Assembly (NCBI GenBank): GCA_937967625.1
Contig: CALCJP010000160.1
Coordinates: forward strand, 1-35,681
From: an uncultured Saprospiraceae bacterium
Lineage (GTDB): Bacteria > Bacteroidota > Bacteroidia > Chitinophagales > Saprospiraceae
Length of the DNA: 35,681 bases
Direction of reading: 5' to 3'
Shown here: positions 24,925 through 31,095 of the stretch, one piece after another
How positions within the stretch are numbered: the stretch's first letter is position 1
Layout of the letters: each line of letters begins with the position of its first letter
Made by a program: the position numbers and the translations under genes
Notes under the pieces: generated by a model
Database searches by the model: none
The model's input: only the letters and a program-made list of their open reading frames with translations
What the model was told of the DNA's origin: nothing

Positions 24925-26247
24925 ATGAAAAAAATATATTTAATTCTCCTCACTGCGATTTCAATAGCAGTAACTTCTTGCGAAGTGGAGCCAATCTTAA
25001 ATCCAAACTCTCCCACTACGGAGGTGTTTGAAGACGGAGCCACACTTGCTGATTTACAACTTTTGGCACAAGGGCTTCAATCTGTTATCAGAGAAGACAT
25101 GCAGTTTCACTATTGGACACTCAGCGTGGTCGGTAGAGAATATTATGACTTGCGCGGTACGGACCCTCGTTACACCTCAGAGCTTTTGGGGCAAAACGGA
25201 GGGGACCTCGACAACAATGGTTTCTTGACCACGCGTACCTATTTCGGACGCTATCGTTCGGTTCGAAACGCTAACTTGTTGAAGCAAGCAGTTGCAAACA
25301 CTTCGGCTTCCTTATCAGCTGGCGAAGTAGCAGCGTTCAACGGATTTGCGAATACCATCATCGGTTTCGAATTGGCATTGGAAGCCAACCGCCAATACGA
25401 AAACGGTTTGAGACTCGACGTCAATGATGTCAACAATCTCGGACCCTTCTTGAGTGGATATGATGCAACCATGGCAGGAATCATTGCCATTTTGGATGAA
25501 GGGTACAATCAGTTGACCTCAGCGTCAGCGACTTTCCCTTTCTCCATGGCAGATGGAATGTTTAGTACTATTCCTGGCTACGATGATTCGCAGACAGGTG
25601 CGATGGCAAAATTCAATAGAGGAATCGTGGCGCGTATCAATATCCAAACTGGCAACAAAGCAGATGCTATCAAAGCATTAGGTGACTCTTTCATGGACAT
25701 GGGCGGCGACCTCAATGCAGGTGGCTACTATGCTTTCGGAGGTGCAACCGGTAATGATTTTGGAAATCCGCTTTTCTACGTACCAGATGTGGACAACTAC
25801 ATGGCACACCCAACTTGGGCAGATGAAGCTGAAGCCGGCGATACTCGCATCGATGGCAAAACCACATTAGCTACCCTCATCGAATTAGATGGCTTGGGTG
25901 GTGATCGTTTGGTTTCTATCTATTCTGACAACACTGACGATGCCGTCATGCAGCGCAATGAGGAGTTGATCCTCATCATGGCAGAAGCAAGAATCGGAAC
26001 CGATAATAATGCCGCAGTGAATGCCATCAACGTGGTGAGAGCAGCAGCTGGACTTGCTGACTATTCGGGAGGTATGGATGATGCTTCATTGGTTGATGAA
26101 GTGTTGCGTCAGCGTCGCTACTCCCTATTTGGTGAAGGTCACAGATGGATCGACCTCCGCAGATATGGACGTTTGGATGAATTACCATTGGACAGAGCAG
26201 GTGATAAAGTACACGTACAATTCCCTCGCCCTGCCAATGAAGGATAG
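24925..26247 (+). CDS. SusD/RagB-family nutrient-binding outer-membrane lipoprotein
   Basis: The 440-residue lipoprotein has Cys19 after TAISIAVTS. It shows the SusD pattern: an N-terminal NPNSPTTEVF segment, helical TPR-like region (GFANTIIGFELALEANRQY), and the C-terminal RagB/SusD signature NEELILIMAEARIGTD...NVVRAAAGL and VLRQRRYSLFGEGHRWIDLR, with final FPRPANEG. It caps the SusC channel on the cell surface and captures ligand. It lies 107 bases after susC with a composite palindrome in between, and a strong terminator follows. At 440 aa it is at the short end for the family, and belongs to the shorter group in which the loop regions are reduced. Confidence 0.95.
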   Translation: MKKIYLILLTAISIAVTSCEVEPILNPNSPTTEVFEDGATLADLQLLAQGLQSVIREDMQFHYWTLSVVGREYYDLRGTDPRYTSELLGQNGGDLDNNGFLTTRTYFGRYRSVRNANLLKQAVANTSASLSAGEVAAFNGFANTIIGFELALEANRQYENGLRLDVNDVNNLGPFLSGYDATMAGIIAILDEGYNQLTSASATFPFSMADGMFSTIPGYDDSQTGAMAKFNRGIVARINIQTGNKADAIKALGDSFMDMGGDLNAGGYYAFGGATGNDFGNPLFYVPDVDNYMAHPTWADEAEAGDTRIDGKTTLATLIELDGLGGDRLVSIYSDNTDDAVMQRNEELILIMAEARIGTDNNAAVNAINVVRAAAGLADYSGGMDDASLVDEVLRQRRYSLFGEGHRWIDLRRYGRLDELPLDRAGDKVHVQFPRPANEG

Positions 26248-26248
26248 A

Positions 26249-26314
26249 GCAGTTTTGCAGTAGGCGGTAGGCAGTATTGTAGTTAGCAGTCTGTTTCCCG
26301 CTTTCGCGAAATGA
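26249..26314. repeat. Copy of the left-edge repeat family plus a TTTCGCGAAA palindrome
   Basis: GCAGTAGGCGGTAGGCAGT and AGTTAGCAGT match the reverse complement of the window-start array. CGCTTTCGCGAAATGA follows at 26299. No gene is seen from 26248 to 26635 apart from these repeats, the terminator and the 26437 inverted repeat. Confidence 0.75.
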
Positions 26315-26316
26315 TG

Positions 26317-26360
26317 AAAACCCTCACCAATTTAGATTGGTGGGGGTTTTTCTTTTTTTC
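26317..26360 (+). terminator. Terminator of the susCD operon
   Basis: AAAACCCTCACCAA and TTGGTGGGGGTTTT form a 14-bp stem with one wobble pair and a 6-base loop, followed by TTCTTTTTTTC. Confidence 0.85.
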
Positions 26361-26436
26361 GCCTTTCGGCAAATGGGGTTGAAAAGCCGCATGGCAGCGG
26401 CACCCTCGGTAGAAAACCAAGATGACAGATCCAAAA

Positions 26437-26530
26437 AGGTGCGTAGCACCGATTCCCTTAAAAATATTTTAGAGAGCCGGTGCTACGCACCTAAATTTCA
26501 GATATTCAAAATAAAGCTACCAAGGGAATC
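26437..26530. repeat. Nested inverted repeat containing AGGTGCGTAGCACCG
   Basis: AGGTGCGTAGCACCG (26437-26451) is perfectly inverted at 26478-26492. The adjacent GATTCCCTT (26451-26459) is inverted at 26522-26530. GGCGCGCTGCGCC follows as a further small palindrome. A folded RNA would give a multi-stem structure. Confidence 0.85.
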
Positions 26531-26635
26531 GGCGCGCTGCGCCTTTAATACCAAACTCGCCAGGAGTACAGAAAATTGGTAATCTCTCAAAAATTACCTT
26601 ATTTCAAAGCTCATTTACAAACAAAACATTAAATC

Positions 26636-27181
26636 ATGAAACGACCACTCATCGCTTCCCTCGTCGGGGGACTCATCTTATTTTTTTGGCAATTTCTTTC
26701 TTTTGGACCGCTCAACGTTCACGGAACAGAAAACACCTACTCCCCCAATCAAGACAAAATCATTGCTGCACTCGCTGAAAACCTAACTGAAGGTGGGGAG
26801 TACTTCATACCCGCTGCGCCGCCTGGCGCCTCAGCTGAAGAAGTTCAAAAAGTTCAGGAAAATGCCAAGGGCAAACCTTGGGCACGCATCAATTACCGCC
26901 CCGCTTTCGAAATGAATTTTGGAATGAATCTCTTTCGCGGATTCACTATTGATTGGCTTTCTGTTGGGTTGTTGGTTTGGCTCTTAATGCAGATGACCCA
27001 CCTCAACATGAAAACTGCTCTACTGAGTTCTTTGGCAGTCGGGGCGATTGGCTACATGACGATTCCGTATCTCAATAGCGTCTGGTATCAAACCAACACA
27101 TTGGGCTACATAGTGGACTGGGCTGTCCAATGGGGAATTGTCGGCGCATGGCTTGGCTGGTATTTGCCGGAGAAGAAATAA
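26636..27181 (+). CDS. Conserved hypothetical membrane protein (4 TM segments)
   Basis: The 181-residue protein begins with a membrane helix (IASLVGGLILFFWQFLSF), then an extracytoplasmic loop of about 70 residues that includes FIPAAPPGASAEEVQKVQ. Three more helices follow, near residues 105-120 (IDWLSVGLLVWLLMQM), 126-145 and 155-176. I do not recognise a named family; the NMNFGMNLFRGF-like segment before helix 2 may be conserved among Bacteroidota homologues. It lies 93 bases before the GNAT gene on the same strand, separated by an inverted repeat. The start ATG 26636 (MKRPLIAS) gives a normal helix orientation. Function unknown. Confidence 0.65.
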   Translation: MKRPLIASLVGGLILFFWQFLSFGPLNVHGTENTYSPNQDKIIAALAENLTEGGEYFIPAAPPGASAEEVQKVQENAKGKPWARINYRPAFEMNFGMNLFRGFTIDWLSVGLLVWLLMQMTHLNMKTALLSSLAVGAIGYMTIPYLNSVWYQTNTLGYIVDWAVQWGIVGAWLGWYLPEKK

Positions 27182-27187
27182 TTTAGA

Positions 27188-27268
27188 ATTTGGGAGATCG
27201 AGGTTTCGGGAATTCGGGATAAATTTGTGCGTTCTCGATCTCTCGAATTCCTGATCTCTCAAACTCTC
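27188..27268. repeat. Inverted GGGAGATCGAG / CTCGATCTCTC repeat
   Basis: GGGAGATCGAG...GGGAATTCGGGA on the left is matched by TCTCGATCTCTCGAATTCC and TGATCTCTC on the right. It is another locus-specific inverted array between two genes. Confidence 0.7.
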
Positions 27269-27273
27269 AAAAA

Positions 27274-27741
27274 ATGTCTCTCCAAATCGTTTCCTACCAA
27301 CCTCAATATGCAGCCGCCTTCAAATCCATCAACCAATGGTGGATTGAAAAGTATTTCAAAATGGAAGAAGAGGATCATAAAGCCTTAGACCACCCCGAAC
27401 AAAACATCATCAACAAAGGCGGCTTTATCTTCATCGCGCTTTGGAATGACCAACCGGTCGGAGCCATCTCCATGAAAAAAATGGATGCTGAAGAGACCAC
27501 CTACGAATTAGCCAAAATGGGCGTCATCCCTGAAATGCGTGGAAAAAAGATAGGACAAAAGCTCTGCGAACAAGTCATCGCAAAAGGAAAGGAACTGGGC
27601 GCCTCGAAAATCTATATTGAAAGCAATACCATCCTGACGCCTGCTATTAACCTTTATAAAAAATTGGGATTCGTTGAGTTGGAAGACTATACCTCTCCTT
27701 ATGAGCGCGCCAATATTGCTTTGGAAATGTGCATTCAGTAG
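27274..27741 (+). CDS. GNAT-family N-acetyltransferase
   Basis: The 155-residue protein has the GNAT layout: beta strands then the acetyl-CoA loop VIPEMRGKKIGQKLCEQVI (RGxxIG form of the Q/RxxGxG/A motif, residues about 88-106). After this come ASKIYIESNTILTPAINLYK and KLGFVELEDY, the standard motif B and final strand. It transfers an acetyl group from acetyl-CoA to an amine; the substrate is not predictable. It is cytoplasmic. Its stop codon lies inside the left arm of an inverted repeat (27737-27843). Confidence 0.9.
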   Translation: MSLQIVSYQPQYAAAFKSINQWWIEKYFKMEEEDHKALDHPEQNIINKGGFIFIALWNDQPVGAISMKKMDAEETTYELAKMGVIPEMRGKKIGQKLCEQVIAKGKELGASKIYIESNTILTPAINLYKKLGFVELEDYTSPYERANIALEMCIQ

Positions 27742-27843
27742 CACCCAAATTTATTTGGGTGTCAAGAAAATTCATTTGACGAAAGTCAAAAAATAAGAAG
27801 GAATAGCTTTGGTTTTTTCGCCCCAATAAATTTGGGCGCTACT
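27737..27843. repeat. Inverted repeat AGTAGCACCCAAATTTATT ... with AT-rich centre
   Basis: Left arm 27737-27759 and right arm 27821-27843 match over 23 bases with two mismatches (CCCAAATTTATT / AATAAATTTGGG core). Each arm is itself partly palindromic. Confidence 0.85.
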
Positions 27844-27870
27844 AAAAAGGCGGTCAAAAATTGACCGCCT
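27844..27870 (-). terminator. Terminator for the 29-aa peptide gene
   Basis: On the minus strand GGCGGTCAA-TTT-TTGACCGCC is a perfect 9-bp stem followed by TTTTT. It begins 10 bases past the stop of the small ORF. The long plus-strand spacer after the GNAT gene gives it no other minus-strand gene to serve. Confidence 0.8.
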
Positions 27871-27879
27871 ACTGTTTAG

Positions 27880-27969
27880 CTACTCGACATTTTCTTTAGA
27901 CTCATTCGGTATATTTAGAAGTAACGTGCCGATCGCTAAAATTACTATTAGCATTACATCTGCTTCCAT
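27880..27969 (-). CDS. Small hydrophobic peptide (29 aa), not in the ORF track
   Basis: ATG 27969 starts MEADVMLIVILAIGTLLLNI, a single likely membrane helix with a charged tail (NESKENVE). A perfect -7 box lies 30 bases upstream and a perfect terminator hairpin 10 bases downstream, so the whole unit is about 150 bases. The reading frame stays open upstream for 20 more codons but without a start codon. A single-helix peptide of this size could be a regulatory membrane peptide or a type I toxin; no antisense RNA was identified. No family recognised. Confidence 0.45.
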   Translation of the reverse strand: MEADVMLIVILAIGTLLLNIPNESKENVE

Positions 27970-27998
27970 TGGGGTAAGGTTTTGGTGGATTAATAGCT

Positions 27999-28006
27999 CA
28001 AAGATA
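27999..28006 (-). promoter_or_regulatory. -7 promoter element for the 29-aa peptide gene
   Basis: The minus strand reads TATCTTTG, an exact TAnnTTTG match. Confidence 0.4.
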
Positions 28007-28163
28007 TTGATAATTTTTCTAATGATTTGAGTGCAAACCGTTCAAATTACCGTTCCTCCAACCGGATCGACCACTGGTTCTGAATTGCTATCTATTCGTC
28101 TATTGAGAAATCTTATTTTTTTTCTGACCGAGTGTGTGATTTGGTTTTCATTGCACGAAAGTG

Positions 28164-28365
28164 CTAAAAGTTGAAAAGCACTTTTTCCAAATCGACCAAC
28201 AACTCTGAGTCAAAAATAACCACCGAGTCAATGGAGGACGGCTACTCGGTCATCTGGGCAAATTTCGCCTACTTTAGAAGTAGGCAACAGCGTTTCACTG
28301 CCCACATAAGGGAGTAAACTACGGATTCGCCCTGTAGCAATATTGTTGAGTTGATAATCAACCAA
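28164..28365 (-). pseudogene. Coding-like remnant, unidentified
   Basis: The minus strand has an open stretch from a TTG at 28365 (LVDYQLNNIATGRIRSLLPY) to TGA at 28228. A second stretch in another frame overlaps it (SVVIFDSELLVDLEKVLFNF) and stops at 28164. Joined by one frameshift they would make a peptide of about 67 residues with normal amino-acid use. I recognise no family. Alternatively it is structured DNA: AAAGTGCT/AGCACTTT at 28158-28184 and CCTACTT/AAGTAGG at 28268-28285 are small hairpins. Nothing else is seen between 28007 and 28349. Confidence 0.3.
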
Positions 28366-28388
28366 ATATATCTAATTGATTATCAATT
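28350..28388. promoter_or_regulatory. Paired dyad operator TTGATwATCAA upstream of the lytTR-DyP operon
   Basis: GTTGATAATCAAC (28350-28362) and AATTGATTATCAATT (28374-28388) are two perfect dyads sharing the core TTGATwATCAA. Their centres are 25 bp apart. The second lies where the -33 region of the downstream promoter should be, so a dimeric regulator could either replace -33 contacts or block polymerase. LytTR sites are normally direct repeats, so the binder may be another protein. Confidence 0.55.
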
Positions 28389-28404
28389 TATTAGAAAAAA
28401 AAGA

Positions 28405-28412
28405 TAAATTTG
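28405..28412 (+). promoter_or_regulatory. -7 promoter element of the lytTR-DyP operon
   Basis: TAAATTTG is an exact TAnnTTTG match 45 bases before the ATG at 28457. No TTTG is found at -33; that place is covered by the second dyad. Confidence 0.5.
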
Positions 28413-28456
28413 TTTGTACCCTAATATTTGTAAAGAACCTCATTAATCAAAAAACC

Positions 28457-29326
28457 ATGATAACCTCTCCAAACACCAACGATAGAACGAAAGACACAAG
28501 ATCAAGTGAAATCAATAATTCGGAATCTTTTCAAAACACCAGAAATTCCAAATCATTGAGCAAGTTAAGAGCCATTATCATTGACGACGAGCCGGAAAGC
28601 CTTCAAGCTGTCACGAAGCAAATCGAACTTCATTGTAAGCAAGTCGAGATTGTTCACAGCTGTGATCGAGGACAAAAGGGGATTGAAGCAATTGCGCTTC
28701 ATCAGCCTGATTTGGTTTTCTTGGATATTGAAATGCCTGGTATGACGGGGCTTGAGATGTTGGAGCGAATCCCGAATATCAATTTCGGAGTCATCTTTAT
28801 CACTGCCTACAATGAGTACGCCCTTGACGCCATCAAACTAAGTGCGCTGGACTACCTGCTCAAACCACTCGAAATTGAGCAACTCGAAGCCGCTGTGGCT
28901 AAAGCAGAAGAAAAGTTCAATAGAGAAAAAACCTTGGAACGCTTTCGCGTAATGATCGACTTGATGGAAAAACAAACCAAAGAGCAAGTCAACCAAAATC
29001 AGCGAATTGCCCTTCCGAATGGCAACAACATCATCTACGAAAGTGTGGAAAACATTCTTTACGTGGAGGCAAGCAAGCAGTATTGTGTTTTTCATTTTAC
29101 AAATGGTCACGAGCTGACTATCTCTCACAATATTGGCTACTATGAAGATACGATGAAGAAATTTGGATTCATGCGAATCCATCGTTCCTACATCGCTAAT
29201 TTGCATAGGGTCAAAGAGCTGGTGAAGCAGGATGGAGGCATTCGAGTGAAGATGAGTTCGGGGAAAGAGCTGGATGTGTCTCGCAACAAAAAGGATTTGG
29301 TTAGGGAGAAATTGGCGATGCTTTAA
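28457..29326 (+). CDS. LytTR-family response regulator
   Basis: The track ORF starts at a TTG (28376), inside the operator region; ATG 28457 (MITSPNTNDRTKD) is preferred, giving 289 aa. An unusual polar N-terminal tail of about 38 residues precedes the receiver domain. The receiver has AIIIDDEPESLQ, the phospho-acceptor Asp in LVFLDIEMPGMTG, and YLLKPLEIEQL with the switch Lys. After a linker, a C-terminal LytTR DNA-binding domain follows: RIALPNGNNIIYESVENILY, YVEASKQYCVFHF and FMRIHRSYIANLHRVKEL. It should bind DNA when phosphorylated by a LytS-type kinase; such a kinase is encoded at 31092-34241 in the same operon. It is separated from the next gene by 123 bases. Confidence 0.93.
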   Translation: MITSPNTNDRTKDTRSSEINNSESFQNTRNSKSLSKLRAIIIDDEPESLQAVTKQIELHCKQVEIVHSCDRGQKGIEAIALHQPDLVFLDIEMPGMTGLEMLERIPNINFGVIFITAYNEYALDAIKLSALDYLLKPLEIEQLEAAVAKAEEKFNREKTLERFRVMIDLMEKQTKEQVNQNQRIALPNGNNIIYESVENILYVEASKQYCVFHFTNGHELTISHNIGYYEDTMKKFGFMRIHRSYIANLHRVKELVKQDGGIRVKMSSGKELDVSRNKKDLVREKLAML

Positions 29327-29449
29327 GGTCATTCTTTTATTCAAGATTGCTATTGGTACAGTCAAACTCACCACTTGTCAGTTTATCAATAGATTTCAAC
29401 CCATTGTTTTTACCTTGTTAATTATTAACTCAAAAAAAACGAACCACCT

Positions 29450-29806
29450 ATGGCTTTTACTCAATTTAAGAACGGAACAACTAAAATCGTTACTTTGGAT
29501 TATACCTTAACGATTACACCCTCAGCCAACTCACATTCTGAGGCAACGCCTTACTTCCACGTGGAAGATATTATGATGATCATCAATCAATCGGAAGCCT
29601 CCTATATTCGGATGATTAATGCAAAGGTGGAATGTAAGGAAAGCTTAGAGGATGAAGAATTCATAACTAAAGATTGCCGAGTATTGGTTGGACTAAAGGA
29701 AGATAAAAAAACGCTTTTGGACCAAGACTATCACTTCGTCGCTCTTCCTTGCCCTCCTTTTGATCACAGTGGTGGAATTTTGATGTCGATCCCTCTTCTT
29801 GCCTAA
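29450..29806 (+). CDS. Hypothetical protein (118 aa) next to a DyP peroxidase
   Basis: The 118-residue product is not recognised. It has no signal peptide and no membrane helix. Alternating strands (KIVTLDYTLTITPSA, SYIRMINAKVECK, CRVLVGLKEDKK, YHFVALPCPPFD) suggest a small beta-rich fold. There are three Cys (about residues 64, 79 and 100). Its stop lies 17 bases before the peroxidase start, so the two are very likely translated from one mRNA and may work together, for example as an accessory or substrate-binding subunit. This is inferred from spacing only. Confidence 0.7.
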   Translation: MAFTQFKNGTTKIVTLDYTLTITPSANSHSEATPYFHVEDIMMIINQSEASYIRMINAKVECKESLEDEEFITKDCRVLVGLKEDKKTLLDQDYHFVALPCPPFDHSGGILMSIPLLA

Positions 29807-29823
29807 TAATAAACCCAAATCTA

Positions 29824-31095
29824 ATGACTAAAAGTGATATTCAATGCAACATTTTGAAAGGGCATGGGCGTAATTTTAGCAAGCTGATTTTTATTAAATT
29901 TAAGGATGGAGAATTACGAAATGGGTTGATTAACCTATTGGGCCACTATCCGATAAACAGCGCTCAAGATCAGGATGACCAATCCTTAATTTATAAAAAA
30001 ACCGGCGAAAATAACGACTTACTTGCCGGTCTTTATCTAAGTGCCAATTGCTACAACAAACTTCAAAACGAAGAAATAACAACACCTCAACACGACACAT
30101 TTAAAGCTGGAATCAAAGGCTTGAACAAGCAAGGCGTGGAAAAATACGATGAAAATCATATCATGCTCTTGCTGGCTTGTGATGATCTGGGAGTCCTCAA
30201 CGCTGCTACAGATGATATTCAAAACAATTACGAGGCAATTGAAGATGTAATTATCGAACATGGGAAAGTCTTTAGAAGAAACAAGCAGCCTATAGAGCAT
30301 TTCGGGTTTTATGATGGATTGGTAAAATCTCAGTATGAAACCATCCAAGAAGCTCAGCCAATTTTGGAGGGCATGGGAAGCTACCTTGCCTTTTTGAAAT
30401 ATGAACAAGATGTCAGAGAATTCAATAGGCTTACAAAAAATCTTTCACTGCATTTTGAATTTCCATCAGATTTTATGGAGGCTCAAGTAATGGGCGTTTA
30501 CAAAGAAAAAGGCTACCCGGTTTCGAAAGGAAAAAGTTATTTTACCAAGGGGATCTACTACCTTCGGAAGTATGGCGCAAGAAAATTTATCAGTAAGTTA
30601 GGATATCGAAATTATCGTAATTTTGACCATGCTACAATGGATTATGCAAATGACCCTCAGGGTAAGAAATGTCCTTTTCATTCGCATACCAGAAAGATGA
30701 ACCCAAGAGATGGAAAGGACAATGGCATCATAGCAAGAAGAGGTATGACCTACGATTATCAACCAAAAGGAAGAGCGTTCGATGTCGAAAGTGGAACCTT
30801 TGCAGATGAGCCTCATGGAGATGTTGGGATTCATTTCATGGCGTTCCAAAATAACATCACTGACCACCTCTTGAAGATGATGAATAGAGCCAATAATCAA
30901 GACGGAACGGGTATCGATCCGATTATTGGCGAAAGCCAAGAAGGAGACGTCATTCCGCAGGATTGGAATCAAGGTTGGGGTTCAGATAAACCCACCATCA
31001 GGAGAGTATTTAGTGGCGTAACGACTCTAAAAGCAGGTGGCTTTTTTCATGCTCCATCGATGGAGACCATCAATAAACTTACCTTGATAGTTTGA
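29824..31095 (+). CDS. DyP-type heme peroxidase
   Basis: The 423-residue protein carries the DyP hallmark GXXDG as HFGFYDGLV (Asp near residue 163). GSYLAFLKYEQDVREFNRL follows. CPFHSHTRKMNPR then holds the probable proximal heme His, and ARRGMTYDY the distal Arg. VGIHFMAFQNNI is the matching C-terminal strand and GGFFHAPSMETI the end. By family knowledge it uses H2O2 to oxidise bulky substrates or dyes with a b-type heme. There is no signal peptide, so it should be cytoplasmic. No encapsulin gene is seen. It is embedded between the LytTR regulator, the 118-aa gene and the sensor kinase, whose TTG start overlaps its TGA. Confidence 0.88.
   Translation: MTKSDIQCNILKGHGRNFSKLIFIKFKDGELRNGLINLLGHYPINSAQDQDDQSLIYKKTGENNDLLAGLYLSANCYNKLQNEEITTPQHDTFKAGIKGLNKQGVEKYDENHIMLLLACDDLGVLNAATDDIQNNYEAIEDVIIEHGKVFRRNKQPIEHFGFYDGLVKSQYETIQEAQPILEGMGSYLAFLKYEQDVREFNRLTKNLSLHFEFPSDFMEAQVMGVYKEKGYPVSKGKSYFTKGIYYLRKYGARKFISKLGYRNYRNFDHATMDYANDPQGKKCPFHSHTRKMNPRDGKDNGIIARRGMTYDYQPKGRAFDVESGTFADEPHGDVGIHFMAFQNNITDHLLKMMNRANNQDGTGIDPIIGESQEGDVIPQDWNQGWGSDKPTIRRVFSGVTTLKAGGFFHAPSMETINKLTLIV

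Noticed and set aside
21833-26247. Full polysaccharide utilisation locus
   Set aside because: Only susC and susD are present; no glycoside hydrolase, lyase, sulfatase or dedicated regulator is adjacent.
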